Source: a bacterium 1xD8-48 (GTDB lineage Bacteria; Bacillota; Clostridia; Lachnospirales; Lachnospiraceae). Taken from it: a stretch of DNA of 64,000 nt. Shown here piece by piece: positions 34,713 to 44,427 of this stretch (its first letter is position 1; every line of letters starts with the position of its first letter). The translations under genes were made by a program, and so were the position numbers. The notes under the pieces were generated by a model. That model was not told the origin of the DNA. It worked only from the letters and a program-made list of their open reading frames with translations, and did not search any database. The stretch is taken from positions 1 through 64,000 of the forward strand of contig QZDS01000010.1 in assembly GCA_009917455.1 (NCBI GenBank). The letters run 5' to 3'.

Positions 34713-35192
34713 TTAAAACAGCCCCATTGCTTTTCCCGCCCAGTAAAGAAGTCCCAGCAGCCAGCTTGTAAATATACCGTAAAGAATAACCGGCCCGGCG
34801 ATGGTAAAGATTTTGCAGCCGATGCCGAAGACCTGTCCCTCCCTTTTAAATTCCACGGCGGGAGCAGCCACGGAGTTTGCAAATCCGGTGATGGGAACAA
34901 GGGCTCCCGCGCCGCCGAATTTCACGATGGAAGGGTAGATGTTAAAGCCGGTTAAAAGGACGCTGACGAGCACAAGCACAAGGGAGCAGAAGTTTCCGGC
35001 CATTTCCCTGTCCATACCGAGTGTGCTTCCTGCAAAATTCAGCAGAAGCTGCCCGGCCGTGCATATGGCGCCGCCGGTGATAAAGGCTTTCAGCATCTGA
35101 AGGTACAGGTTGTGGGTGGGGGTAATTTTTTTAACATATTCTTCGTAGTCTTTTTCCAGATTCAGTTGTTCTTCGCTTTTCGATTCGCTCAT
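34713..35192 (-). CDS. spoVAC: Stage V sporulation protein AC
   Basis: Component of the SpoVA channel in the spore inner membrane that takes up and releases Ca-dipicolinate; in Bacillus, SpoVAC is the mechanosensitive subunit. The 159-residue protein has a cytosolic N terminus and several membrane helices (AFITGGAICTAGQLLLNF, SLVLVLVSVLLTGFNIYPSI) plus the conserved GGAGALVPITGFANSVAAPA segment. Start at 35192 follows AGGAGGTCTATT. It stands alone on the minus strand: spoVAD, AA-AB and AE are 9-22 kb away. No clear sigma-G promoter was found upstream. Confidence 0.95.
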   Translation of the reverse strand: MSESKSEEQLNLEKDYEEYVKKITPTHNLYLQMLKAFITGGAICTAGQLLLNFAGSTLGMDREMAGNFCSLVLVLVSVLLTGFNIYPSIVKFGGAGALVPITGFANSVAAPAVEFKREGQVFGIGCKIFTIAGPVILYGIFTSWLLGLLYWAGKAMGLF

Positions 35193-35278
35193 AATAGACC
35201 TCCTTATCACATAAGTTCCGCGGGAATTGTGGAAAGTGCACGTAATTTCGAATACTTTGCGGCTTTCTGACTTTCCGG

Positions 35279-35311
35279 CGCATACAGTTGGTTTTCCTAC
35301 GCATACACTTG
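35279..35311 (+). repeat. Near-identical 12-mers upstream of spoVAC
   Basis: CGCATACAGTTG (35279-35290) and CGCATACACTTG (35300-35311) differ at one base and are 21 bases apart, two helical turns, in the divergent region between spoVAC and oppB. Spacing suits a protein binding site. Confidence 0.45.
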
Positions 35312-35402
35312 ATTCCGTCGGAAACGGTTGTATTTAGTTTGCATAATATTGATAATTTTATGCATAAACATTGAAAAATACGAAAAAAATGCGGTAAAAG
35401 AA

Positions 35403-35432
35403 TTGACAAATGTACCGTTTTATAGGTAGAAT
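35403..35432 (+). promoter_or_regulatory. Promoter of the opp operon
   Basis: TTGACA (35403-35408) and TAGAAT (35427-35432) with an 18-base spacer, 82 bases before oppB. Confidence 0.72.
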
Positions 35433-35513
35433 ATTAACATTGTGGGAATGACGGGGGTCTTTGGCACAGGCTCTATGGTTCTCTCTTTAAAATTCAGGTA
35501 AGGAGTTGTAAAA

Positions 35514-36431
35514 ATGTTAAAGTATATTGCGAAACGAATCGGTCTTGCGATTGTAACTATCTGGGTGGTTGCAACCATTACGTTTTTTCTGATGAATATG
35601 GTTCCGGGCGGGCCGTTCCTCTCGGAAAAGGCAATCAGCCCTCAGGCGACTGCGGCGCTGGAAGCCAAGTACGGACTTGATAAGCCCTTATCGCAGCAAT
35701 ATCTTACATATATATGGGACGCTCTGCACGGCGATTTCGGCGACAGCTTAAAGCAGCGCGGGCGTACCGTTATGGGAATTATCAAGATGAAATTTCCGGT
35801 TTCCGCCAGAGTGGGAGGTCTTTCGGTGCTTGTGGCGCTGTGTCTGGGGATTCCGTTGGGCAGCATTGCGGCTTTAAAGAGAGGCAAGTTTGCGGACAGC
35901 CTTATCAGTGTGGTGGCCACCTGCGGAATTGCGGTTCCAAGCTTTGTAATCTGTACGGTACTCCTGTATTTTCTGGGGGTTAAGCTGATGATTCTGCCCA
36001 CGTTGGGGCTTTCCTCGTGGAAGCATTACGTGATGCCGGTGATTGCGTTATCCTTCTATCCCACGGCCTACATTATGAGACTGATGCGCTCCTCCATGCT
36101 GGACGTTATGGGGCAGGATTATATGCGGACGGCGAAGGCAAAGGGCGTATCCGGATTTTTCATTCTTTTTAAGCATGCGCTTCGAAACGCAATTCTTCCG
36201 GTTGTAACCTATGTAGGACCCATGCTTGCCTATACGGTGACGGGAAGCTTCGTTGTTGAAAAGATTTTTACCATTCCGGGGCTGGGCGGCGAGTTTATCA
36301 CCGCAATCAGCGGCCGTGACTATACGCTGATTATGGGAACAACGATTTTCCTTGCGACCCTCATAATCATTATGAATGTCGTCGTGGATATTATCTACAA
36401 GCTGGTAGACCCGAGAATCAATTTAAAATAA
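35514..36431 (+). CDS. oppB: Oligopeptide ABC transporter permease OppB
   Basis: A 305-residue inner-membrane permease of the DppB/OppB type. It has an N-terminal helix (LAIVTIWVVATITFFLMNMV), the GPF-containing first loop, five further helices and the coupling motif RTAKAKGVSGFFILFKHALR. Start after AAGGAGTTG. First gene of a five-gene operon oppB-C-D-F-A importing peptides. Confidence 0.94.
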   Translation: MLKYIAKRIGLAIVTIWVVATITFFLMNMVPGGPFLSEKAISPQATAALEAKYGLDKPLSQQYLTYIWDALHGDFGDSLKQRGRTVMGIIKMKFPVSARVGGLSVLVALCLGIPLGSIAALKRGKFADSLISVVATCGIAVPSFVICTVLLYFLGVKLMILPTLGLSSWKHYVMPVIALSFYPTAYIMRLMRSSMLDVMGQDYMRTAKAKGVSGFFILFKHALRNAILPVVTYVGPMLAYTVTGSFVVEKIFTIPGLGGEFITAISGRDYTLIMGTTIFLATLIIIMNVVVDIIYKLVDPRINLK

Positions 36432-36443
36432 GGAGCAATACAT

Positions 36444-37490
36444 ATGAAACAGAATCCACTGAGTTTTCAGTTAAAACTTAATCCTGAGGATTTCCTGCCG
36501 GCAACCGAGGAGGAAAAGCAGAGCCAGATTATCATGCGGGAGAGCGTGAGCTTCTGGAAAGACGGTATGCGCCGTCTGGCAAAAAATAAAGTGGCTATGG
36601 TAAGCCTCGTGGTGATTATTATCGTTATGATATTTTCTTTCATTGTCCCGTCCTTTTATCCTTACAGCTATAAGGAGCAGGCAAAGGGAGCCAACAATCT
36701 GGCGCCCATGCAGTATTCCGAGGAGGAGCAGGCGAGAATCGACGCCGGGGAAAAGGTGTTCCCGCATATCTTCGGAACCGATAATCTGGGCAGGGATTAC
36801 GCCATCAGAGTCATGATGGGAAGCCGGATTTCCCTTCTGGTTGGGCTTATTGCCACAGGCATTATCTTTATCATCGGTTCCGCCTACGGCTCCATTGCGG
36901 CTTTCTTCGGAGGCTGGGTCGATTTGGTTATGATGCGGATTGTGGACATCATTTACACCATACCGGATATCCTTCTGATTGTTCTTCTGTCCTTTGCGCT
37001 GAACGCGCCTCTCGAAACCCTGAAAGATGTGCCGGGCTTTAGTTGGGTGGGGATTGTAGGAAAGAACCTCATCAGTATTTTTATTGTGTTTGCCCTTTTG
37101 TACTGGGTTGGAATGGCCAGAATGGTCAGAAGCCAGGTGCTGATGCTTAAGGAAAGCGAGTATGTCACCGCAGCCAGGGCCCTTGGCGTGGGCAACGGCA
37201 AAATTATCAAAAAGCACCTGCTCACCAACTGTATCGGAACACTGATTGTAACCACGACACTTCAGATTCCGTCCTCCATCTTTACGGAGAGCTTCTTAAG
37301 CTTCCTCGGAATGGGTGTGGCGGTACCCCTTCCTTCTCTTGGAAGCCTTGCAAGCAGCGCCATTAACGGTATGAATACCTATCCGTATCTGTTATTTATA
37401 CCGGCTATTTTAATCAGTTTGATTATTTTGAGCTTTAACCTGTTTGGCGACGGCCTTCGGGATGCTTTCGACCCCAAGCTGAAAAACTAA
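36444..37490 (+). CDS. oppC: Oligopeptide ABC transporter permease OppC
   Basis: A 348-residue permease partner. A cytosolic N terminus precedes the first helix (VAMVSLVVIIIVMIFSFIVP), an OppC-type extracellular loop with HIFGTDNLGRDYAIRVMMGS, and a C-terminal permease domain with EAA motif ESEYVTAARALGVGN. Twelve bases after oppB, with AAGGAG ribosome site. Confidence 0.94.
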   Translation: MKQNPLSFQLKLNPEDFLPATEEEKQSQIIMRESVSFWKDGMRRLAKNKVAMVSLVVIIIVMIFSFIVPSFYPYSYKEQAKGANNLAPMQYSEEEQARIDAGEKVFPHIFGTDNLGRDYAIRVMMGSRISLLVGLIATGIIFIIGSAYGSIAAFFGGWVDLVMMRIVDIIYTIPDILLIVLLSFALNAPLETLKDVPGFSWVGIVGKNLISIFIVFALLYWVGMARMVRSQVLMLKESEYVTAARALGVGNGKIIKKHLLTNCIGTLIVTTTLQIPSSIFTESFLSFLGMGVAVPLPSLGSLASSAINGMNTYPYLLFIPAILISLIILSFNLFGDGLRDAFDPKLKN

Positions 37491-37535
37491 CGGAAAATGA
37501 AAACGGCACCCATGCAGTGCGGAAATGAGGGATTT

Positions 37536-38552
37536 ATGTCAGAATATCTTGTTGATATAAAAAATGAACGGCTTTCCTTTTTCACTCCTGCGGGAGAAGT
37601 GAAGGCATTAAACGATGTATCCATTCACTTAAGGGAAGGGGAAGTACTGGGAATCGTAGGCGAGAGCGGTTCCGGTAAGTCGGTTACAGCCTACAGCCTT
37701 ATGGGGCTTACCGCTTATCCCGGCAGGCTGGTTGGCGGCAGCCTTGAGTTTAACGGGCATCAGATTGACCAGATGACGGACAAGGAAATGAGGAAAATCC
37801 GGGGAAATGAAATATCCATTATTTTTCAGGACCCCATGACCAGCTTAAATCCGGTCTATACCATTGGCAACCAGATTATGGAAGCGGTTCTGCTTCACAC
37901 GGATAAAAAGAAGGCCGAGGCAAGGGAGAGGGCGAAGGAGCTCCTTGAGCTGGTAGGTATCAATGAGCCGGAAAAGAGATTAAAGCAGTATCCTCACGAG
38001 CTTTCCGGCGGTATGCGGCAGCGCGTTATGATTGCCATGGCTCTTGCCTGCGAGCCGAAGCTCCTCATCGCGGATGAGCCCACCACGGCTCTTGACGTGA
38101 CGATTCAGGCGCAGATTTTAGAGTTGATGATGGAGCTTAAGGATAAGCTGGGAATGGCGATTATCATGATTACCCACGACCTTGGCGTGGTGGCCAGCAT
38201 GTGCGAGAGGATTGCGGTAATGTACGCGGGAAAGGTTGTGGAATACGGTACCGCGGACGATATTTTTTACAATCCGAAGCATCAGTATACAAAGGGTCTG
38301 ATACGTTCCATTCCGAGAATCGACACAAAAGAACACGAGCGGCTGGTGCCCATTGAGGGAACGCCGGTGGATATGTTAAATCCCCCCAAGGGCTGCCCTT
38401 TTGCGCCAAGATGTGAGGAATGCATGAAGATTTGTCTTCGGGAAATGCCCCCTGTCACAAATTTTGGAAGAGTCCATTATACCCAGTGCTGGCTGAATCA
38501 GAAAGAGGAAATGCAAAACGCCAGCCCGGAGAAAGGAGCCTCAAATGAGTGA
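37536..38552 (+). CDS. oppD: Oligopeptide ABC transporter ATPase OppD
   Basis: A 338-residue ATP-binding subunit. Walker A GESGSGKS near residue 44, Q-loop [10 protein letters not shown], signature LSGGMRQRV, Walker [14 protein letters not shown], then the Opp/Dpp C-terminal extension with Cys-rich [14 protein letters not shown] that usually holds an iron-sulfur site. Start ATG 37536 ([16 protein letters not shown]) is chosen over the upstream in-frame ATG at 37497 by family alignment and the GAGGG site. Overlaps oppF by 8 bases. Confidence 0.94.
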   Translation: MSEYLVDIKNERLSFFTPAGEVKALNDVSIHLREGEVLGIVGESGSGKSVTAYSLMGLTAYPGRLVGGSLEFNGHQIDQMTDKEMRKIRGNEISIIFQDPMTSLNPVYTIGNQIMEAVLLHTDKKKAEARERAKELLELVGINEPEKRLKQYPHELSGGMRQRVMIAMALACEPKLLIADEPTTALDVTIQAQILELMMELKDKLGMAIIMITHDLGVVASMCERIAVMYAGKVVEYGTADDIFYNPKHQYTKGLIRSIPRIDTKEHERLVPIEGTPVDMLNPPKGCPFAPRCEECMKICLREMPPVTNFGRVHYTQCWLNQKEEMQNASPEKGASNE

Positions 38553-39534
38553 TATACTGGTTCAGATAGAACATTTACAACAATATTTTCCGGCCGGCGG
38601 CTTCGGAAAAAATAAAAAATACATTCAGGCAGTGGATGATGTGTCTTTTACCATCGAAAGGGGCGAAACACTGGGGCTGGTTGGAGAATCCGGCTGCGGT
38701 AAGACCACCACGGGACGTACGCTGCTTCGGCTTTACGAGCCCACAGGCGGAAGGTTTGTCTATGACGGGGACGTGATTTTCGACGTGGAGAAGAAAACCT
38801 TTGTGGATATGCTTCCCTACCGCAAAAAAATGCAGATTGTTTTTCAGGATCCTTATGCAAGCCTTGACCCCCGTATGACGGTGGGGGATATTGTTGGCGA
38901 AGCCATCGACGTCCATAAGATGGCGGCAAACAAACAGGAAAGATATGACATTATTATAGAGATGCTGCAGAGGGTGGGACTGAATTCCGAGCATGCCAAC
39001 AGATATCCGCATGAGTTTTCAGGCGGACAGCGTCAGAGGGTCGGTATTGCCAGAGCCCTTGCGGTAAGGCCGCAGTTTATTGTCTGCGACGAGCCGATTT
39101 CCGCGTTGGACGTTTCCATTCAGGCTCAGGTAATCAATATGTTTGAGGATTTGCAGGCGGATATGGGGCTGACCTATCTTTTCATTGCCCACGACCTTTC
39201 GGCGGTGAAGCATATTTCCAACCGAATCGGCGTTATGTACCTTGGCAGAATGGTAGAACTGGCGGAGAGCTATGAGCTGATTACCCGTCCTCTCCATCCT
39301 TATACGAAAAGCCTGATATCCGCGATTCCCATTGCGGACCCCAGGGCGGCGAGGGAAAGTAAGCGGATTGTGCTTGAGGGCGATGTGCCAAGTCCTCTTA
39401 ATCCTCCTTCGGGCTGCCGGTTCCGCACCAGATGTCCTTATGCCGACGAGCGATGCGCGGCCGAGACTCCCGTGTGGAAAGAAGTGGAAAAAGGCCATTT
39501 TGCAGCATGTCACCATATTGACAAGTTGAATTAA
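38545..39534 (+). CDS. oppF: Oligopeptide ABC transporter ATPase OppF
   Basis: A 329-residue second ATPase. Walker [24 protein letters not shown], signature [15 protein letters not shown], Walker [15 protein letters not shown], and the C-terminal [14 protein letters not shown] motif of the Opp_C tail. Start after AAAGGAGCC, overlapping oppD. Together with OppD it powers peptide import. Confidence 0.94.
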   Translation: MSDILVQIEHLQQYFPAGGFGKNKKYIQAVDDVSFTIERGETLGLVGESGCGKTTTGRTLLRLYEPTGGRFVYDGDVIFDVEKKTFVDMLPYRKKMQIVFQDPYASLDPRMTVGDIVGEAIDVHKMAANKQERYDIIIEMLQRVGLNSEHANRYPHEFSGGQRQRVGIARALAVRPQFIVCDEPISALDVSIQAQVINMFEDLQADMGLTYLFIAHDLSAVKHISNRIGVMYLGRMVELAESYELITRPLHPYTKSLISAIPIADPRAARESKRIVLEGDVPSPLNPPSGCRFRTRCPYADERCAAETPVWKEVEKGHFAACHHIDKLN

Positions 39535-39677
39535 ATGTGGTAAACAAATATAGATGCGTATACACGTATCCATATTGTTTATAAATGCGAATAGGAGGCC
39601 TGGGATTTTTCAGGTATGAATATCGCGGTAACCGGGCAGTTAAACTGCTCAGAAAATCTCTAAGAGGAGGAAAAAGT

Positions 39678-41420
39678 ATGAAAAAGAAAGTAATTGCGCT
39701 TTTACTTGCAGTTACCATGGTTATCGGAATGACCGCCTGCGGCGGCAGTAATGATAACGCTGGCGACAATGCTGCAACTGAAGGTGACAGCAATGCTTCT
39801 GCAGACGATGCCGCTACAGCGGACGATGCAGCAACAGGCGACACAGCAGCAACAGATGATGCGGCTGCTACAGACACAGCAAGCACAGGTGAGAAGATTT
39901 TATCCGTACAGATTGGTCCCGACCCTGAGACAATCGACCCCGCCCTTAACAGCGCGGTAGACGGCGGTAACATGTTACTGCACTCTTTCGAATGTCTTCT
40001 GATTGTTGACCAGGACGGCAAGCTGGCTCCCGGACAGGCAGAAACCTGGGAGACAAGCGAGGACGGTCTTACATGGACTTTCCATTTAAGAGACGGCCTT
40101 AAGTGGTCCGACGGTTCCGACCTTACAGCCAATGATTTCGTTTACAGCTGGAAGAGAGTATGCGACCCGATGGTAGCTGCTCCTTATGCAGAGACAGTTC
40201 TTTCCATGGTAGCAGGTTATGAAGATGCAATCGGTGGAAATCTGGATGCCCTTCAGGTAGTTGCACAGGATGACAAGACACTGGTTGTTACCCTGAATGC
40301 TCCCTGCTCTTACTTCGGAAGCCTTGCGGCATTCGCTACCTTAAGCCCTGTACAGCAGGCGACAATTGAGGCAAACGGCGATGCATGGGCAACCGCAGCA
40401 GAGACCTATATTTCCAATGGTCCTTTCTATGTATCAGAGTGGGTACCGGGCGCTTATATCCTTATGAGCAAGAACCCCAACTACTGGAACGCCGACGCTA
40501 TTAAGCTTGACGGAATCAAGTTCAACCTGATTGAGGATGCAAATGCTTCCTACAGCGCATACCAGACAGGCGAAGTTCTGTTCATCAAAGACGTTCCTAC
40601 AGAGGAAATTCCTTCACTGGAAGGCAACCCTGAATTCTATGTAGACCCGATTATCGGTACTTATTATCTGAGCGTTAATACTCAGAGAGAGCCTTTTACA
40701 GACGCAAGAGTCCGTAAGGCATTAAGCCTTGCTATCGACCGTGAGTATGTTGCAAATACCCTGATGCAGGGAACCTATTCACCGGCAAGCAACTTCATGG
40801 GCCCCGGCTGGATTGATACAGACGGAAGTCAGTTCATGGACAATGCAAACGGCGGCAAGCCTTATATTGATACCACAGCTCATGAGGCAAACGTAGAAGA
40901 AGCCAGGCAGCTCCTTGCAGACGCCGGTTATCCCGACGGAGCAGGACTTCCTGCCATTACTTATTCCACAAACGATGCCGGCTATCACAAGGTAGTTGCT
41001 GAGTACTTACAGCAGGCATGGGGCGAGATTGGCGTTGAGCTTTCCGTAAATATCGTTGAGTGGGCAAGCTTCACACCTATGCGTCGTAACGGCGATTATG
41101 ATTCCGCACGTAACGGCTGGGTTGGCGACTACAGCGACCCCTCCAACATGTTAGACCTTCTGTTCTCCACGAACGGAAACAACGACGGTAAGTTCAACAA
41201 TGCGGATTACGATGCAGCTATGACTCTTTCCAGAACAACTCTTGACGCAGCAGAGCGTTCTGCAGCGCTTCATGAGGCAGAGGACATTCTGATGGAAGAA
41301 GCAGGTTGTATCCCTGTAGCTTACTACAATGACTTCTGGCTTCAGAGCGAGAAGATTACAGGTTCCTGGCATTCAGCTTACGGCTACTGGTATTTCATGT
41401 ACGCAGACATTGCTGAATAA
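39678..41420 (+). CDS. oppA: Oligopeptide-binding lipoprotein OppA
   Basis: A 580-residue solute-binding protein (SBP family 5). Lipoprotein signal peptide with MTAC lipobox, Cys21 as the lipidated residue. Residues 22-72 are a low-complexity Ala/Asp/Thr linker made of DDAAT-like units, expected to hold the protein off the membrane. The SBP5 core follows (DPETIDPALNSAVDGGNMLL; DGLTWTFHLRDGLKWSDGSD). Start ATG 39678 follows AAGAGGAGG; the open frame upstream lacks any signal-peptide logic. Placement last in the operon, after a 143-base gap, may allow extra expression. A terminator follows. Confidence 0.95.
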   Translation: MKKKVIALLLAVTMVIGMTACGGSNDNAGDNAATEGDSNASADDAATADDAATGDTAATDDAAATDTASTGEKILSVQIGPDPETIDPALNSAVDGGNMLLHSFECLLIVDQDGKLAPGQAETWETSEDGLTWTFHLRDGLKWSDGSDLTANDFVYSWKRVCDPMVAAPYAETVLSMVAGYEDAIGGNLDALQVVAQDDKTLVVTLNAPCSYFGSLAAFATLSPVQQATIEANGDAWATAAETYISNGPFYVSEWVPGAYILMSKNPNYWNADAIKLDGIKFNLIEDANASYSAYQTGEVLFIKDVPTEEIPSLEGNPEFYVDPIIGTYYLSVNTQREPFTDARVRKALSLAIDREYVANTLMQGTYSPASNFMGPGWIDTDGSQFMDNANGGKPYIDTTAHEANVEEARQLLADAGYPDGAGLPAITYSTNDAGYHKVVAEYLQQAWGEIGVELSVNIVEWASFTPMRRNGDYDSARNGWVGDYSDPSNMLDLLFSTNGNNDGKFNNADYDAAMTLSRTTLDAAERSAALHEAEDILMEEAGCIPVAYYNDFWLQSEKITGSWHSAYGYWYFMYADIAE

Positions 41421-41485
41421 GATGGATATGTAAGCAGGCCGACTGGTCTGTGACATAGCGGCAGATATGCTGCAAATGAATATTG

Positions 41486-41525
41486 AGAGCAGGTTTGAGG
41501 AGATTTCCCGGGCCTGCTCTTTTTG
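41486..41525 (+). terminator. Terminator of the opp operon
   Basis: AGAGCAGG (41486-41493) pairs with CCTGCTCT (41513-41520) and TTTTTG follows. Confidence 0.8.
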
Positions 41526-41722
41526 TGTATAATGAAGCTTGCCGATGTGTTTCACTCAACGGAGCGATGAAATCGTTTCTCGACCATTTTGCCCACCGCT
41601 GGTTGCCCCACTGTCCCTCCCCCTGCAACTTATGGAAATTAAATTCCGTCTCTTGAGAATTATAAACAGGAATGATACAATATAATCTGGTTAATATGCA
41701 GATGATAAGGACAGGGAATGTT

Positions 41723-43099
41723 ATGGTCAGTTTTTCCAGTTTGGAATTTTTGTTCAGGTTTTTACCCATATTTTTAATTTTATATTTTGTAATACCTTCT
41801 AAATATAAAGAAGCGGTATTACTGGCAGGAAGTCTTATCTTTTATGCGGTGGGCGAGCCTGTCTTTATTTTGACGCTTATCCTTGCCACTTTCCTGAATT
41901 ACTTCTTCGGAATGCGGATATGGAAGCATGGGGAAGGATTTACCATCCATGAATGGCAGAAGAGAAAGCGCAGAAACGCTATGATATTAGCGGTCTTGCT
42001 GGATGTGCTGATTCTTGCAGTATTTAAAATCCTTGCGGTATTTGTGGATAATGCTCTGCTCCCGATTGGGATTAGCTACTATATTTTTAAAATGATTTCC
42101 TTTCAGGCTGATATGCTTCGGGGAGAAGTGTGGAAGAAACCGAAGTTTGTCAGCGTGGCACTCTATTTTACCATTTTTCCACAGATTGTATCCGGCCCTA
42201 TCATGCGGTATGATGAGGGAGGATTTGGAGATGAAAGGCGCTGCAGTCTGGAGCAGTTTGAGGACGGACTCAAATATCTCGTTCTGGGGCTTGGCATGAA
42301 AGTGCTGCTGGCGGACAGGCTGGCGATTTTGTGGAATGACTTGCAGATGATAGGATTCCAGAGTATTTCCACGCCCCTGGCATGGTTCGGGGCGGCGGGG
42401 TACTCTTTGCAGCTATATTTTGATTTCTGGGGATATTCCCTGATGGCGTCGGGGTTGATGGTGATGCTGGGATTTGAATTTATTCCCAACTTTAATCATC
42501 CCTATGCGGCGAAAAGTATTTCCGAGTTTTACAGGCGCTGGCATGTGACGCTGGGGAGCTGGTTTCGGGATTATGTGTATATTCCCCTTGGCGGAAGCCG
42601 GTGCAGCAAATCCCGCCTTGCAATGAATCTTGCAATTGTATGGCTTCTCACGGGAATCTGGCACGGAAATGGACTCAATTACCTGATTTGGGGCGCTGTG
42701 CTCGGGCTTTTCATTATTCTGGAAAAGCTGGTGTACGGTAAGTATCTGCAAAAGGCGCCTGTGGCAGGAAATTTGTATGTGCTGCTTTTGATTCCGCTTA
42801 CATGGGTGACTTTTGCCGTGACGGACCTTAAAAAGCTGGGAATTTATTTCGGGAGGCTTTTCCCGATGATTGGAGGAGCCGGGATTGCCGTGAATCAGCA
42901 GGATATTTTCAGATATGCCGAAAATTATGGTATTTATTTTATTGCGGGTATCGCGCTGTGTATTCCGGCGGTTTATGAGCTTTTTGAAAAACATAAGAGA
43001 AATCCGATTGTGATTTTACTGCTTGCAGCGGTATTCTGGGCGTCCGTTTATCTGCTGTGCAGCAGTGCGGGAAATCCGTTTATGTACCTGAAATTTTAA
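41723..43099 (+). CDS. MBOAT family O-acyltransferase (AlgI/DltB-like)
   Basis: A 458-residue polytopic membrane protein that would move acetyl groups from a cytosolic donor across the membrane to a polysaccharide. MBOAT landmarks: FPQIVSGPIMRYDE, FYRRWHVTLGSWFRDYVYIP and the invariant histidine in LLTGIWHGNGLNYLIWG. Start ATG 41723 (MVSFSSLEFLFRFLPIF) is favoured by family alignment; in-frame ATGs at 41684 and earlier are possible. Paired with the SGNH protein 42 bases downstream, the usual acetyl-transfer partner. Confidence 0.9.
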   Translation: MVSFSSLEFLFRFLPIFLILYFVIPSKYKEAVLLAGSLIFYAVGEPVFILTLILATFLNYFFGMRIWKHGEGFTIHEWQKRKRRNAMILAVLLDVLILAVFKILAVFVDNALLPIGISYYIFKMISFQADMLRGEVWKKPKFVSVALYFTIFPQIVSGPIMRYDEGGFGDERRCSLEQFEDGLKYLVLGLGMKVLLADRLAILWNDLQMIGFQSISTPLAWFGAAGYSLQLYFDFWGYSLMASGLMVMLGFEFIPNFNHPYAAKSISEFYRRWHVTLGSWFRDYVYIPLGGSRCSKSRLAMNLAIVWLLTGIWHGNGLNYLIWGAVLGLFIILEKLVYGKYLQKAPVAGNLYVLLLIPLTWVTFAVTDLKKLGIYFGRLFPMIGGAGIAVNQQDIFRYAENYGIYFIAGIALCIPAVYELFEKHKRNPIVILLLAAVFWASVYLLCSSAGNPFMYLKF

Positions 43100-43141
43100 G
43101 AGAAACATTCTTATGCGTGAATGCTGGAAATGAGGAAACAG

Positions 43142-44290
43142 ATGAAATTTATCAGGAAATGCCCGTTTTTTTTACTGCTTTTAAGTACGGGCCTGCTTTT
43201 TTCGGTCATAGGCTTCGGAGGCCTTAAAAATATCTATGCCACTCAGGAATATGACCCGGTGACGTCGCCGGTGCTCTCGGTGATGTTTACTGCGCTGAAT
43301 GATGAAATTTATCCCTGGCAGATGTTTGCAGAAAAGGGGATTATGACGATTGCAAATAATGTGGATGAGAATACCGGCAAGGCAGGGGATGATACAGAAA
43401 GTCAGCAGCAGGAAAAGGCGCCGGAGGGAGCGGACGGAAATCAGGAGGAGATTCCCTCTGAGGACGTATCCGGCAACTCCATAAACCACACGGTGAAAGG
43501 CGCGATAGCAGGAGCAATAAGCGACTCCTTTAATGAAGCCATTGACACCACAATCAAAAATTCTATGGAAAGCGGCCTTGCTGCAAATGATTCGGAGGAA
43601 TTCCCCAAAGGACGGCTTGCGCCGCTGCGGGAAAGCACCCGGGAGGAATATCTGAATCACATATCGGCGGATATTTATGGGGACGTCGGCGTACAGCGCG
43701 CGGCAGCCTGCGAGTTTGCGACGGTTGATGAAAGCTATTTTGATGATGCACTGTTTATCGGGGATTCAAGAACGGTTGGGCTTCGGGATTATACGGATTT
43801 GTCGGAACACGCGGATTTTTACTGTGAGACCTCCCTTACCATTTATAAGGCTCTTACACAGAAATTTAAGGGAAAGGGAACAGTGGAAGAAGCCCTTTTA
43901 AAAAATACCTACGGGAAAATCTATATTATGGTGGGTGTCAATGAGCTGGGACAGGGAACCACCGAGAATTTTATGGAAGAATATACAAAGGTAGTGGACA
44001 GGATTCACGAGCTGGCTCCCGAGGCAAAGATATTTATTCAGGGGATTATGCGCGTGACGGGGAAGAAACATAATTCCGATGCGATATTTAACAATAACAA
44101 TATTAATGCAAGAAATAACGCCATTGCAACTTTGGCGGACAATGAGCAGTTCTTTTATATTGATGTAAATGAGGTCATCTGCGACGAGGAAGGCAATTTG
44201 AACGCCGAATATACCCACGACCAGCTTCATCTTCTGGGGATGTACAACGATTTATGGAAAGAGTTTCTGATGACCAAAGGAGTCAACTGA
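43142..44290 (+). CDS. SGNH/GDSL-type protein, partner of the MBOAT acyltransferase
   Basis: A 382-residue protein with an N-terminal signal anchor (about residues 7-25, FFLLLLSTGLLFSVIGFGG), an acidic linker, and an extracytoplasmic SGNH domain. GDS motif at 207-209 (FIGDSRTVG), block III as MVGVNELG, and the C-terminal D-x-L-H element THDQLHLLG. In MBOAT pairs, such proteins complete O-acetylation of exopolysaccharide or wall polymers. Start ATG 43142 follows GAGG by 6 bases; the upstream ATG 43121 is also in frame. Confidence 0.85.
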   Translation: MKFIRKCPFFLLLLSTGLLFSVIGFGGLKNIYATQEYDPVTSPVLSVMFTALNDEIYPWQMFAEKGIMTIANNVDENTGKAGDDTESQQQEKAPEGADGNQEEIPSEDVSGNSINHTVKGAIAGAISDSFNEAIDTTIKNSMESGLAANDSEEFPKGRLAPLRESTREEYLNHISADIYGDVGVQRAAACEFATVDESYFDDALFIGDSRTVGLRDYTDLSEHADFYCETSLTIYKALTQKFKGKGTVEEALLKNTYGKIYIMVGVNELGQGTTENFMEEYTKVVDRIHELAPEAKIFIQGIMRVTGKKHNSDAIFNNNNINARNNAIATLADNEQFFYIDVNEVICDEEGNLNAEYTHDQLHLLGMYNDLWKEFLMTKGVN

Positions 44291-44427
44291 TTTCTTCAGG
44301 CGGCGAGCCGGCGCCAATGGAAATAAAAAATTAAGAACGAATAAAAATTTCCGATATGAGAAAAGCTAATCAAAAGAAATTTTATCCGGATGCGGCAGAA
44401 AAACGCTCCGGCATGGAGGAAATTTTT

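Noticed and set aside
39740-39890. Repeat array at the start of oppA
   Set aside because: Codes for the Ala/Asp/Thr linker after the lipobox; the units are irregular and in frame.
44339-44368. Sigma-G promoter before spoVAD
   Set aside because: A GAATA -35 is present, but the sequence at the right spacing (AAAGCTA) matches the CATNHTA -10 poorly.
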